A stretch of DNA of 64,000 nucleotides, taken from NCBI RefSeq assembly GCF_905475395.1, contig NC_058341.1:58163501-58227500 (forward strand), read 5' to 3'. The notes under the pieces were generated by a model. It was not told where the DNA came from and ran no database searches. It was given only the letters and a program-made list of their open reading frames with translations. The translations under genes were made by a program, and so were the position numbers. Source of the stretch: Chrysoperla carnea (lineage: Eukaryota; Arthropoda; Insecta; Neuroptera; Chrysopidae). This document shows, in pieces, positions 25,227 through 38,021 of the stretch (positions within the stretch are counted from its first letter, which is position 1; every line of letters starts with the position of its first letter).

Positions 25227-26665
25227 TCAAACAGACAAATATTTGATTTTTCTTGTTTTACAATTAATTTCTTTTGTAGTATCTTTTGTTGTTAGTAATC
25301 GTTTTCGTTTTCGTAATGGTCTCATGGAAAGGGTAGAGGCTGTATCTGATGCAGGAGAATTTTCATTATTTTCCACATCAATTTGTGCTTTTTCATCGTT
25401 TTGACATTCTATGGTATCTGTTTCCGTTTCCTCCGATGTATCTAAATTAATTTTTTCGTCTACATTATTGTTATTTTCATTCACTGGTGCAGGTGTTGAC
25501 GCTGCCGTATTATTATTTGTTAAATTTTCTTTTTTTAACGATGAAGAAGCCGCTTTAAGAAAATCACCTATCGGGATCGGTAACGGTATTGGTAAAGGAA
25601 TTGGTAAAATTACAGGGTATGGTACTAGCACCGTAACAGGGGGTAAAATTGATTGAAATGGTGGCCTGGGTGGGGGAGCAGGAGGTATAAATGATTGAGG
25701 CATCGTAGGTGGAAACATATTAGGATGAAATAAGCGTGGTGGTTCGGGAAATAAATGTGGCGGACGTGGGTAAGCGAAAAAATTCGGTGGCGGTACGAAA
25801 TGCTTGGGTCCAGGCCCAGGTGTTGGATTATTTGGTGGTGGAATATTTTCCGGTATTACCGTACCATTCAAGTTTGCATGCATAATCGGTATGGCGTCCG
25901 GTACTGGTTTCGTACGAATTGGTGAATTTGATTGTACCGAGAGATCTTGGGGATGGTTGTTATTATTATTATGATTGGTTGCTGGTGAGTCTTTTATTGA
26001 TGATGTTACGGTTGCCGAGGAACAACAATTTGAATTTCGCCGCCTTTTCGTTGATTTTGATGATTTGTTTCGTTCTACACGGAGATCTTCAATTCTTTCT
26101 GGATATGACATTAGTTTTGAGGGGTGAGCGACCGTAATTAAAGGTAAGGGCGACGTTTGTTGAGGTGGTTTTATTGGGGTTTCTGTAGAGGGAGTAGTAG
26201 TGGTTGTTGTTTGGGTCGGAGGGTTTGTTGAAGGTGGTGGTGATGAATATACAGGACTAGGTGATAGAATTTCATTCGATGGCGATCGACAATTACGTAA
26301 CCACAAATCTGGTGTAATTAAACCTTGTTGAACAGCATTTTCTGAATTTGGTACGTGAACATGTGGTAGCAGTTCTAAGTGAGCTTGTGCTTCTCGACAG
26401 AAGATATGCATTTTATATTGATTTAAACATTTATCCGAGCAAAATTGTAACTGTGAAGCACCGTCTTGGAAGTCTACATAGCTGACTGTATGTCGCACAT
26501 GTCGACACCAATCACACGTTTTATTCTTTTTAAATGAAGCGCGTCGTGATTGTGAAAAACATAGCTCCGAACAAAATGATCCACTTGCTTGACCTACGTC
26601 GTTTGGAAGTTGTTTGTTACACCATCCACAAATACCTACATCCGTTGTCTTTTTATTCAATTTAT
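25227..26665 (-). CDS. Sobp: Sobp (sine oculis-binding protein), terminal coding exon
   Basis: The exon reads leftwards from an acceptor TTTGTTTCAG| at 26665 to a stop at 25227 and supplies 478 residues plus two bases that complete a split codon. It begins with two FCS-type zinc fingers: CGWC...FCSELC, then CDWC...FCSDKC followed by LNQYKM, both diagnostic of SOBP. Next come a Pro/Thr/Ser-rich linker, a basic KRRR patch, an Asn/His run with QDLSVQ, a long Pro-rich segment, and the conserved SOBP block VLVPYPVILPIPLPIPLPIP. An acidic stretch and a basic C-terminus (RPLRKRKR), likely a nuclear localisation signal, finish the protein. SOBP is a nuclear cofactor that binds the Six-family factor Sine oculis in Drosophila; the human gene is linked to hearing and brain development. 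Codons here are richer in GC than the surrounding intron. It is convergent with GNB1L. The donor exon is identified at 56198-56441. Confidence 0.93.
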
Positions 26666-26974
26666 CTGAAACAAAAAAACAAGCGTTAAATATTTTGAAA
26701 TTTTATTTGTGGAAACATATTAGCAGAAAAATGGGAAATTTTCTAAAGAAATAGTTTAGCCTGAAGGTATAGAAAAAAAAGATGTTCTTAGAGCTCCTTA
26801 AATTAACATATAGACAAATAATAAGAAAGCATTTTTTGGAATTATATTTCCCTAATGGGATAAATGAGATGCAGGTTTTTACCGTAGTGCGTCATTTTTT
26901 AAAAAAATTCGAATGCAAGTATCCAATCCAAAAAAATACCCTTAACATCATGAAATGTCACGGTACGTATATGA

Positions 26975-27064
26975 AATTTTTTGACCGTACTCAAGACGTA
27001 AAAAGTGATTTTGAGTTCGTTAATGAGCAACATAGATCGTATGACCCATCTTGTAAATCTAAAT
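26975..27064 (-). mobile_element. Decayed HINE-like fragment, reverse orientation
   Basis: About 85 bp match the central part of the HINE-like family on the minus strand (CGTACTCAAGACGTAAAAAG, then GTTCGTTAATGAGCA and CCATCTTGTAAA). Both ends are missing. Confidence 0.6.
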
Positions 27065-27596
27065 CTTAAACAAAAGTTTAAACGTAAAAAATGTTATTTT
27101 TTTCGTACAATTTTTTTCATAATTATCAATGTTTTTCCTTCTGATTCAATTAAATTGAACATGAAAAGGGGGTTACCGTTGCATCAAATCAGGTACACTT
27201 GCTTTTTTGATATGTTGTTTGCAATGTAAAGGCAATGTTAAATTCAAGTTTTCGACCTCGGCAAACGAACGGATCAGGTCGAAATAAGAAAAATCTTGTA
27301 AATTTTGACAATATTTCAGTTTTGGCCGATTTTGACCTGGAAGGACTGGTTTGTCATCAAAAACTGTAGTATTTATTTTAAATTTGCAACAATTTGAGAT
27401 CAAGCCGGTTTTTATAGGACCTATAGTTTCGGATATACAGCTTTTCAAAATTTGTCTATTTTTCAAATTATACGATTTTTCGCAAAATTTCATCTTGTAA
27501 ACTGTTAGAGTTGGAGTATATTTTCTATGTCTTCAAAACCGTCAGAGTACAATTTCTATGTCTTCAAAGTATGTTATCGAAGATGAAATATATTGT

Positions 27597-27730
27597 ATTA
27601 TCCGGTCAAATTAAAATTGAAAATTGGTAGGATTGATCAAAACACCATCATAAATGAAATCTAAACCGTCCTCATTGATCCGAGATGTGTAAAAAGTTTT
27701 ACGCGGAGTCGAATGTCACAAAAACGATTT
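27597..27730 (+). mobile_element. Solitary arm and centre of the 17-kb foldback element
   Basis: It shares TATCCGGTCAAATTAAA, TTGGTAGGATTG and TCAAAACACCATCAT with the left arm at 17043, then the same centre (TCATTGATCCGA..., GTCACAAAAACG). The right arm is absent. Confidence 0.55.
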
Positions 27731-28165
27731 TTTCGCGATTTTCAGCGAAACGGTCAGCATAAAATTAGTTTAAACGAAAATTGTAGATCAGATATAAATA
27801 TGTGTTTAAGTGCAAATCTGAATATTTAGACAATATCGCGACAGAAAAGTTTTTACATCGAAGACCTACTTCGTGTCCAAGGTATATATAGAGATGAAAA
27901 ATGGGACCCAGGCTTAGAATCAAAGACAAAACATGCATTATACTTTAGGTGTAGCAAAAGGTTCTCCTGGACTGATTACACCTGTGAAAATAGAACTTAA
28001 AACATAGTAAAGGTCATTCAATCAGGCGAGCAGTTAAATTCAACATTATTTGAATCTGCACTTCAAAATAAAACCGAATTAAATATTGTTATTAAGTGTT
28101 ATATTAAATTGTTTTAAAAAATTTGAAAGATAAAACTACTGAGAAAAAAATCAAAATTAAACAAT

Positions 28166-28701
28166 TGAAAACAAACAATTGCCTGAGTTAATTGTTGAAA
28201 TACCATGTATAGACAGTGTTGATTACTCTGTCACATTACACAGACATACATGTCACACATATATAACTGATATGCCCATACAACACATACTATACAATTT
28301 GCGCATAACTTGCGTTCTCACGGGTAAACAGTGACGTTTACGACAAAATGTTTCAAACAAAATTGTTTATTTTTTTTATAAGGAACATTATTTATACATA
28401 AACTTTTGTTCTATCTCTAACGGTTTACAAGATGGGTCCTACGGACCCATCCTAAGACCCGATTGAACTATGTTGCCCATTTACAAACTGTCCTAAGCAC
28501 GCTGTAAAAATTTCAGCTTGATATTATTTTTTGTTTTTGAGTTATCGTGTTCATAGGCAGACGGACAGACAATCGAAAATTATGTGATTTTATAAACACC
28601 TATACCAAAATTTTGCTCGTAGCATCAATATTTTTAAGCTTTACAAACTTGGAACTAAACTTAATATACTATGATATATTTCATATATACATGGTTTAAA
28701 A
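28166..28701 (+). mobile_element. HINE-like element, copy B
   Basis: Starts TTGAAAACAAACAATTGCCT, has the type-1 head (ACTCTGTCACATTACAC), GTAAACAGTGACGTTTAC (one mismatch) and GGGTCCTACGGACCC, and ends ATATACATGGTTTAAAAA. The GACG tract is short. Confidence 0.85.
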
Positions 28702-29246
28702 ATCTGAACATAAAAATATTTTTTTAATCATATACACGTGAGGTATATATTTCTAGACATTAATAAAAACATGGTGCCTGTCTGTCGATTTCCCAAAATA
28801 GCCCAAACTTGATATCTAATTACTTTGTATAAACAAATAATACTCCGTGTTAAAATGTGAAAATTTTAAACAAATACCGTGATTTTCTAAAATATGTTGT
28901 TCTTTTCTTACTTTATTTATAATTTATACCGAGTGTATTATCATAAATCTTTCAAAAATCAATTTATTTGCTAAATGCAAATGTATGAATTTATTCCATG
29001 TGCGAAAATTAAAAATACAGTGTGTTTCTAAAAGGTTGGGAAAGGTTGTACTAACAAAATTTGTTGTTCAAGTTGCTATGTTTGAACGTTCTACATCTAT
29101 GATAAGCCACCAGCCCACGCCCAAAAAACTTACTGATTACATCAGTGTTGAGACTTTGTAAAGCCTGCTGGACAACTTCTTACATAGAAAAATAGTCTCT
29201 AAAATTGCTTTCCCGAAATTCAAATTGGTGGATATTCATTTTCTTT

Positions 29247-29480
29247 TATTACCCGACTGTCAAGGAGTGGTTATGTTTTTCGCGCGTATCTTGTATGTTT
29301 GTTTGTATGTATGTATGTATGTGTGTATATTTCTTTGTAAATTTATTTATAACCTCTCTTCTTCCAAACGGTTCAATAGGTTTCAACATTTAAGGTATTA
29401 TCAAGTGTTCTTAGATAGGTGTTTGAAAAAACAAAACAAAATGGCGAATTTTTGGAGCGAAATAGTAATACGCTAATAAA
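29247..29480 (+). repeat. Widespread-type insect repeat with GTAT microsatellite
   Basis: It begins ACCCGACTGTCAAGGAGTGG, runs into GTTATGTTTTTCGCGCG and a GTAT/GTTT tract at 29296-29330, then 'ttcaataggtttcaacattt...gtgttcttagataggtgtttg'. Related pieces appear at 33516-33670 and, in reverse, near 14520-14600. The two overlapping open frames here are carried by the microsatellite. Confidence 0.45.
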
Positions 29481-30397
29481 AAAAATCTTTCAAGTAGGGT
29501 ATCAAAATAAAGGAAATTAAAAGGGCGTAACAAAAATATATATAAGTTATATGTTTAAATTTAATTAGAAACAATTAATTGTTTTAAAAGTTTTAATAAA
29601 GTATAATTAGAGAGATTTTTTTGTTCTGCGGCATTAAAAAGTCTAAGATAAAGTAAATAACTAAAAAAAAATAAAAAACCCGACTGCTTTAGATACAATC
29701 TGAAAAGAAAGAAACAAGTCCAGTACTTTTTACAGCGACTTTAACAGTCGGAGCCCATATAAATCTAGACTCACTCAAATCTTCCCAATAATGAGCCTCG
29801 ACTGTTAAAAGAATGGATTTTAAAATATGAATTTGAGGAATGTGTAGTGGATTTATTTAGTTAGAAGTATTATGTAGTACTGTCCTTCCCAACTTTTCAG
29901 ACACACGCGGTATAATTTAATGAAAATATTCATTCACAATGTTTTGTAAATATTTGCATCACGGACATTTTTGTTAGCTAATATAATATGCAATTTTTCT
30001 TCTTCAGATCGATCATATTTATTGGAGAACATGCAGATTCTAAGAAATCGTAAACATCTGACCGTAATAAATACATTGCAACCTATTTTAAATTAAATGT
30101 TTACCGACTTAGCTGACAGGATTCGTTAAAATTAAAGATTAAACACTCTATATAATAAAATAATAAAAATGAATTATTTTGAAGACAGATGAGAATTTAA
30201 TAATAATTATAAAAGTGCCAAGGTTTTGTTTAAGAGCGTTGGTGTATAATGAAAACTATAATATACTTTTTATATTAAATTTTTAAAATATATTCTAATT
30301 TTTCATATCTTATATCCTCCATATTTTGTAATAATTAACGTCAAAATTTTGTATACAAGTTTTGATTACTCTAAATAATAATTAACAGAATTCAATC

Positions 30398-30661
30398 ACT
30401 GAAAAAAAATTAAAATAATGACAATCTCATCCCGAAATTAACAATTTCATATTAATAAAGTAAAAAAGTATATCATATTAGTAAAGTAAATAAAGTAAAA
30501 ATATTTTCAAACAATTGCCTAACGATTGGAACAAGCACAGCTAAAGATTTGTAGTTACAATAGAATGGGATTGAATTTAAAATATGAATTAATTGATACA
30601 AAATCACTAAAGTTAAATAAACAAAATCATTACTTCTATGAAAGAGATTGATTTTAGTTTA
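30398..30661 (+). repeat. Dispersed repeat family 3, copy 1
   Basis: It shares about 230-260 bp with 49177-49412, including ACAATAGAATGGGATTGAA, ATTGATACAAAATCA and CTATGAAAGAGATTGATTTT. This copy has a small insertion of repeated TTAGTAAAGTAAA. The class is unknown. Confidence 0.65.
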
Positions 30662-30900
30662 AAGTCATGCATTTTATTGATGGAAAATAAAATTGTACTA
30701 AGTTGGAATATATAATCGTGAATCGATGAATTAAAAGACAATTTCTTTGCTTTTGCTTTAAATATAGTATTTGGTTGTTATGATCGCATATCTATCATGT
30801 CTAGTCCATATGTGATTGAACCAACTACATGAAGATTGTTGTTACTAACTTCATTCATTTTTATAAAATGTACCATAGTTTTATGACATGAATGTAACAA

Positions 30901-31000
30901 GCATAGATAGCGCAGTTGGTTAAGCTGTAGACTTATGACACTAAAAACAATAGTAATGCATACGTCGATGGTTCAAATTCGACTCGAGGGAATCTATGAA
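30901..31000 (+). ncRNA. tRNA-like sequence with Pol III A and B boxes (SINE head or tRNA pseudogene)
   Basis: An A-box-like TAGCGCAGTTGG (30908-30919) and a B-box-like GGTTCAAATTC (30970-30980) are present, and CATAGAT at 30902 can pair with ATCTATG at 30992. The A-B spacing is about 18 nt longer than in an intronless tRNA, and the D and acceptor stems do not pair properly in the standard register, so an active tRNA is unlikely. Confidence 0.4.
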
Positions 31001-31354
31001 TAATATGAAGAAATTATTATTCATGTAAATTAATTTTGGGTATCATTTATTTGTATCTTATTTAATTTCACTTTTTCAAAAAATAATAATAATTGAATTC
31101 GAGTAAGGTTAAATATAACCTTACCTAGAAAATATTAAATTCATATATTTTGTACAATTGAAGTGTGTATTTTGATATTTTAACAAAAAAAATTTTGTTT
31201 GTTCTCTTGTAAAATACGAAAGGTGCTAAGATAAGTTATTAATCGCATTGAAATTACTCAGCGAAAAATTTTTAACAGAAAAAAGGGTAATTTAAGTTAT
31301 TTAATATTTGCACAAGGTTAGATCGGCTTATATTTTATTTTTTTCCCAAGTAGG

Positions 31355-31676
31355 TATAAAGAATGTTCGATTTACATCTAGGCATATAAATACCACGAGT
31401 ATAACAGAATACATGCGTTAAGCAATGCATCTAAATGAGAGATATTATATACATGAGTTGAAGCTTCGATATGCGTTGAGACAGTTGTAAGACGCTTGGA
31501 GAATGGGAGTTTCTTAGTTGAATAGATGAACTAGAACAGATAGCCAAGATACAAATCACTTTTGCAATTTCATATAACACCTATAATAACTCTTACTTAG
31601 ATGCATTGCTTAACGCATGTACTCTGTCAAACTCGTGATATTTGTATGCCTAGATGTAAATCGAACATTCTGTATA
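31355..31676. mobile_element. MITE with about 90-bp terminal inverted repeats
   Basis: The left arm (GAATGTTCGATTTACATCTA, then TGCGTTAAGCAATGCATCTA) returns in reverse at 31585-31676 (TTAGATGCATTGCTTAACGC, then TGTAAATCGAACATTC), with roughly 85-90% identity by eye. The centre of about 135 bp has no open frame. Confidence 0.75.
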
Positions 31677-32803
31677 TGAAATATGATGGAATGAACGCTC
31701 CTTTTCAACCTTGCGTCGTCTCAAAACATACCTTAGATCGACAATGTTTGAAGATCGGCTAAACGATTTAGTCCTCGCTCAATATACATCGCATTTTTGT
31801 CTGTACTTTTCAGAATTCACTTATTGAAAAACAGTGACTGAATATCACATTTTGACCTAATTAAATGTTCTCTTACTTGAAAAAAGAATTTCTTGTTTTT
31901 ACCGACCTTATGGCCTAGCATGGCGAACAAAAGTTTGAACCCCTCCCTTGAATAATTCCTGCGCACGGGCCTGGAACTACAGTATTCGATCGCCAAACTG
32001 TTCTAGTCAAAAGTGATCTACTTTTCAACACTCTGCGAGGCAGAAGTCTGACACTGGGGCAAAATGATAACATGTCGGTCCTATGCCATCACCTTCCGAT
32101 ACATGTCTCAACAACCACAGCATCTCTTACTCGGTAACTCACCCATACAAATTTTTCGCTTTTTACAAATAAAAAAAAATGTACTTCAAAGTTCATTATG
32201 CTTTTATTATTAGAATGAAATGGAAAACGTGTAACGGTTTTAAAACAAATCTCGAATTTATTAAGAAATATACAAAACGTAAGAATAAATTTATAACTAA
32301 AAATAGAATTAATATTACATGATGCTTAAACTTATGCATTAAATGTAAAGAAGTAGAGTTTACAATCAAATGAAATACATAATAAAATAATCTGTGTTTA
32401 GAAAAGAACTCACTTACTTTCAGAAGGCATATTGCTCTGGTTTTGAAATCATGTTTATTTTCGTTTCAACAGTGTTTTTGTAATTCGATATCATGTTCAC
32501 GATACTTCTCTACTACATACATATAAATATCCTATGCAAGCGTACATACAGTCATCAGAGTATGTTATTACTGAACTTTTAAAAGTTAAATTTATAACAT
32601 GTTTGTGTGTTATTCGATGCAATGGCTATTTTAATGTCTTTATTTGGATATTTCAGAAATTATTTATTATAGTTGAAAATTAAAATCATTGCAATCATTT
32701 TATTATTTAAAGTATTCACAAAATTTGAGGAGTTGGATGAAATAACAGCGTAAGTCTCTTTACGCCCTTTATGCTTCGACTTGTAAAGTTTTCACTATTC
32801 GCT

Positions 32804-33170
32804 GTGTGCGTAGTCATGGTTGGGACAATAAAATCGATGCCAGCGCTTCCAGTGAAAATTTTGGCGATAAAAGACGCTGTTATGACTAATTTGCAGTTCT
32901 TTACACGTTAATGTTATAGAAAATGTCAAATTAAAATTATTGAAAAACACTAATTAATTAAACTTAATGCATTAAAAATTGTAAAAAAAGAAATCAAAAT
33001 GGACAAATATTATTTTTCAAATGTAAATTATCATAATTATTTATTTAAATTTGTAAGACAATAATATTAAATTTTCAATGTAAATCACAAATCCAATCCA
33101 TACAATTATATATGCATCCATACAATTCTATAATTAAAGTAGTGTATCGTTACCATGGAAACGCCTCCAA
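32804..33170 (+). repeat. Dispersed repeat family 4, copy 1
   Basis: About 340 bp match 55024-55369 closely, including ATGCCAGCGCTTCCAGTGAA, AAAGACGCTGTTATGACTAA and ATAATTAAAGTAGTGTATCG. The two copies are in the same orientation 22 kb apart within the Sobp intron. Confidence 0.7.
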
Positions 33171-33515
33171 AAAAACTCACACGGTGCCAATATTAACACA
33201 CATATAAAGACTGATTAACACATTACCACTCCTTTGCGTTACTCAGTCGGGTAAAAAATAATATAAATAAATGCTTTTTAAAATACAAAATATCATAAAA
33301 AATATAAAATATAAAAAAGTATATAGTCTACGAATGGTCGAGTAAAAGGTCTATGAATAGCCAAGTTAAGTTCCCTTCATTTAAGTGAACTTTGGAATAC
33401 CAACTTTTCAGAACTTTCTGAGTTATAATCGAAAAAATGGTACACTGTAATCTGTCACTGTGAAATGATCTAAAAGCTTTTGAATGAATAAAATTGAGGA
33501 ATATCTATTTTTAAA

Positions 33516-33670
33516 CCTCGACGAAAAAGGAGGGGTGTTATAAGTTTAGTGTTTATGCCGTATCTATGTGTGTGTGTGTGATTTTTTTGTTTGAAAAGTA
33601 ATTTAATGGGTAGTGTTCTTAGCTATGTTTTAAGAAAATCGGTTCAGTTTAGAGAGAGTTATGAGAAAAA
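33516..33670 (+). repeat. Fragment of the GACGAAAAAGGAGGGGTG repeat family
   Basis: The start TCGACGAAAAAGGAGGGGTG, then TTATAAGTTTAGTGTTTATG, a TG-rich run and 'atcggttcagttt' form a unit that, from memory, occurs widely in insect genomes. Its class is uncertain. Confidence 0.4.
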
Positions 33671-33742
33671 CCGCATTTGTCGAAAGTTTTTTAAATTTTG
33701 TAAATTTCATTTGTTATTAATATAGCAAAAAAATCAAATTTA

Positions 33743-34268
33743 ACAAGTAAAAACAATCAATTGACTGAGTTAATTGTTGAAATACCATCTATATAGACAG
33801 TGTTGATTACTCTGTCACATTACACAAACATACATGTCACACATATATAACTGATATTCCCATATAATACATAGTATACAATTGGCGCATAATTTGTCCT
33901 CTTACGGGTAAACAGTGATGTTTACGAAAAAATGTTTCAAACAAAAGTTGTTTAATATTAAGAAACATTGTTTACATTTAATCTTTTGTTCTATCTCTAA
34001 CGATTTACAAGATGGCTCCTATGGACCCAAGACCCAATTGACCTATGTTGCGCTATAAAAATTCCAGCTTGATATCTCTTTTCTCTTTAGTAATCGTGAT
34101 GACAGACGGACCGACGACGGACTGACAGACAACCGGAAATGGACTAATTAGGTGACTTTATGAACACCTATACCAAAATTTTGTTCATAGTATCAATATT
34201 TTTAAGCGTTACAAACTTGGGACTAAACTTAGTATACCTTGGTATATTTCAAATACATGGTAGGAAAA
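33743..34268 (+). mobile_element. HINE-like element, copy C
   Basis: Starts ACAAGTAAAAACAATCAATT, has the type-1 head, an intact GTAAACA-GTGA-TGTTTAC hairpin and a degraded GGCTCCTATGGACCC, and ends CAAATACATGGTAGGAAAA, so the terminal hairpin is damaged. Confidence 0.85.
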
Positions 34269-34938
34269 TGTTATATCTGAAAACAAAAAAATAATTTTAT
34301 CTCAATCTTAAAATTTTTATGTAGAATTGCTCAAAATTCTGACAATTTATGTTGTTCTAAAAATTGCCTAAAAATTCATATTTTAAATATTTCGATTGAA
34401 TTTACATTTAATAAAGGAAATATGAAATTTTTCATGGAAATTTTATATTTTCACTAATGAAAAACTGGTATTAAAATACATATTAGGTAATGAACATATA
34501 TGTATGTATGTTGGCAGGTATACCTACTCAATTATCAAACGAAATAAAATACCTGTAGGGGCTTAGATTGGTTATAAAACAATACCTACCGACTCTCTAG
34601 TAGTTATAGTGAAAAGTTAGTTAGAAATAATAACCAAATAAAGGGTGTCTTATTAAGAGTGTCTGAACTTTAAACTTGAATTTAACAATTTATATGACAT
34701 ATCATAATTTTGATTGCTTGAAGTGAAAACTTTTTTAAGCGCGTTGGTCAAGTTTTGGAATCAGGCAAAAGAACTGAATTCGAGTGACCGCCACGCTTGA
34801 CCATCACAAAGTGATGGTTGGAACTACAAATTAAAAATTCTATTTTCATCCAACTTACCTGGTGGATCGTTGCTGGACTGCCGTTCATGAAATCATTTTT
34901 TTAAAAATCATGCCGTTATATGAAAACATTTTTTAATA

Positions 34939-35521
34939 CAAGTGAAAACAAACAATTGACTGAGTTAATTGTTGAAATACCATGCATAGTCAGTGTTGAT
35001 TTTTTTATCACATTACACATACAAACATGTGACACATACATAACTGATAATCAAGTATAGTACATATTATAAAATTTCCGCCCAATTGGCGCCCTCACGG
35101 GTAAACAGTGATGTTTACGAAAAAATGTTTCAAACAAAAGTTGTTTAATTTTTGATAAGGAACATTTTTTATATTTAAACTTTTGTTCTATCTCTAACGG
35201 TTTACAAGATGGGTCCTACGGACCCAAGACCCAATTGACCTATGATGCTCATTTACGAATTTGGCCTCACTTTTTACGTCCTGAGTACGCTGTAAAATTT
35301 TCAGCTCAATATCTTTTTTCGTTTTTGAGTTATCGTGTCCACAGACAGACGGACGGACGGGCGGACGGACGGGCGGGCGGACGGACAACCGGAAATGGAC
35401 TAATTAGGTGATTTAGTGAACACCTATGACAAAATTTTTTTCCTAGCATCATTTTTAAGCGTTACAAACTTGGGACTAAACTTAATATACTATGTATATT
35501 TCATATATACATGGTATAAAA
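34939..35521 (+). mobile_element. HINE-like element, copy D
   Basis: Near full length, with an intact 5' motif, GTAAACA hairpin, GGGTCCTACGGACCC hairpin and terminal hairpin. The microsatellite (35343-35387) is expanded and contains GGGCGG variants; on the minus strand it gives a chance Pro-Val-Arg-Pro repeat peptide. Confidence 0.9.
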
Positions 35522-35538
35522 ACTGCCATTCTTTAACG

Positions 35539-36213
35539 TACAGGGTACTTTTTTAAGTTGATATTTGCTTGAAACTCGAAAAATAACTTTTATAGATAAA
35601 AATGCTTCCAGCGAAAAATGTTGGGTCTATAAGCGCACATCTTACGCAGACATCAAACTAGACCCAGATTTCGAGACTCAATGAAAAGCTGACTCTACTC
35701 CATAACTGGTAGCAGATAGCTGAATATTTTAAAACAGAAAATTGTTATTGATTAAAAAAGTAACAGTTTTTGTTTGAAACATTTTTTCGCAAACCGTACA
35801 ATTTAGGCAAAAACGGACTGAAAAGTTTTCCCCAAAAATTGTTTTTTCGTATGTTTTCTGTGGAATCTAGGCATTTTTCGAAAAAATTTTTACAATAAAA
35901 GTGGTATGTTTTTCTATAAAGATTATATGTAGCTTCTTAGAGGGTCTTATATGGAATTTTTTCTATCAATTACTGTCTAAACTATTCGATTGGCAAAAAA
36001 ATCTTTGCGTTTTTATAAAGAACCAACTTTCCAATTTAAAGTGTTCATCTAATGTTTGCCAGTTTTAATTGAACCAGAAAAGATAAATTGAACACAATAC
36101 CTGTATAAGATGTGTTCCTTTGAAATTAACTTTTTTCGTCTGAAGCATTTTCCTAGGTTAAATTTATTTATCAAGTTTCACGTATAGGTCAAGTTAAAAA
36201 AGAAATCTTGCAG
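35539..36213. mobile_element. Terminal-inverted-repeat element, family 2, copy 2
   Basis: It matches the element at 21075-21767 along most of its length (AAAAATGCTTCCAGCGAAAA, ATCTTACGCAGACATCAAAC, CTCCATAACTGGTA). It lies directly against the 3' end of HINE-like copy D, leaving about 17 bp between them. Confidence 0.6.
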
Positions 36214-37192
36214 AAAATTTAAATGAATCAACTTGATATTTTGACTTACACCGTTTTGTATAAATTTTGTGTGATCACCTTTACAAATTATTTAATTTAG
36301 TTTTAAGTTCGGACACTCTAAATGGAAAACCCTCTATTATGGTAAACGTATATATGGAATATTAGATTCAATTTTCTCTGAAAATGAGATAATTATTTAT
36401 AATATTAAAACATATGAGTGAATAGAGAAATAATGATAGTTTATATGGAATTGGATACACATGTATGTACCTACCAATGTTTTTAGAATCAAATGACCGG
36501 ACATTTATATGTATGATGTATATTCAAATTTTAATAATTAAAAATTAATTAATTTCCATGTCTATGGATAGACAGGGTCGAATTAAACACTAGGCAAAGT
36601 AGGAAACTGCCTGTTGTTTCATAAAAATCCTACACGGTAAGAAATTATTTGTGGATATTAAAGTTTCTGGTTTCTTGAACTTATTTATTTCTCGAGACAC
36701 GAAAATTATTGATCAGGATTTCTCGACTTTCTCGAGTATCTTGAGAATTTTTTTGATTTATAAATAAAAGACGATATAATTTTCCAATTTCCAATTAGAC
36801 TGGTAGATGAACTAAATTAAATCAAATGGTAATTCATTCCCAAAAAAAAAAAAAAAATCGTTGCGCAGGAGCTCATTTTAAGCAGGAGTTCATGTTAGCT
36901 CAGAGATTGAAAAATAACACATTTTTCTTAAAATCAAATATTGCATTTTTAGTTTTCCAAGAATTTTATTATTATTATTTGCTTGAATTTTTTTGCTTAA
37001 AATTGATAAAAAAATACAAAAGTAAAAATTCAAAGTTTTGTACTTTGCGTAGACCAAACCCCCTCCCCCACCCACCGTTTATCTGTCAATTTTTTTCATT
37101 AACTAACTTTCAATTCCCAAAATCCTTCTTGATGCCAAATTATGTCCCGATGACGTTAGAATTATAATTGACACAAAATTTCTTAAAAAAAA

Positions 37193-37672
37193 ACAAGTGA
37201 AAACAAGCAATTGACTGAGTTAATTGTTGAAATACCATGTATAGACAGTTTTGATTACTCACATTACTCATACATACATGTCATATATACATATATAACT
37301 GACATTCCCATATAATACATACTATACAATTTGCGCATAGTTTGCGCTCTCACGGGTAAACAGTGATGTTTACGAAAAAATGTTTCAAACTTTCCTTCTA
37401 CCTCTAACGGTTACCACTAGACCCAATTGATCTATGTGTCCATTTACGAACTCGACCTCACTTTTTACGTCCTAAGACGCTTTAAAAATTTTAGATTTTC
37501 TTTTCGTTTTGAGTAATCGTGATGACAGACGGACAGACAGACGATAGACAGACAGACAACCCGAAATGGACTAATTAGATGCTTTTATGAACACCTATAC
37601 CATATTTTTAAGCGTTAAAAACTTAGGACTAAACTTAGTATACCTTGGAATATTTCATATACGTGTTATAAT
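37193..37672 (+). mobile_element. HINE-like element, copy E
   Basis: Has the type-1 head and an intact GTAAACA hairpin, but internal deletions remove the stretch before CTCTAACGGTT and the GGGTCC hairpin. The 3' hairpin is degraded (ATATACGTGTTATAAT). Confidence 0.8.
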
Positions 37673-38021
37673 AATTGAACGTCTTACATTATTTCTATAG
37701 CTAAAATGATATGATGTTGAGGATTATAAATTTAATTTAAAATGCGGTTTACTTTTCATGGAACTTTCCTTTTTTGAGTGGTGTTAAGGTTTGTTCGGGT
37801 TTAAGGCAATGTATAGATAAAAATCTGAATTTTTTACATGTTACTAATTGCTTATACGTATAAAATAATTTTTTGAAAAAATCTGGCATAGATATCGTTT
37901 TTATTTAATTATAATCATTAAAAATTTTAATTTAAATATGTTGTGAATAGCAAATGTTGAATGAACGCATACATTTTCGATAATGTTGCTCCATTTTCTA
38001 TAGATTAAAAAATAAAAAACG

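Noticed and set aside
29205-29476. Two overlapping open frames rich in Cys, Val and Tyr
   Set aside because: Both are produced by a GTAT/GTTT microsatellite inside a dispersed repeat.
35194-35388. 64-residue minus-strand open frame with a Pro-Val-Arg-Pro run
   Set aside because: It is the antisense of the GACG microsatellite and the GGGTCC block of HINE-like copy D, not a gene.
36826-37167. 113-residue open frame with long Lys, Tyr and Phe runs
   Set aside because: It is driven by homopolymer and low-complexity stretches.
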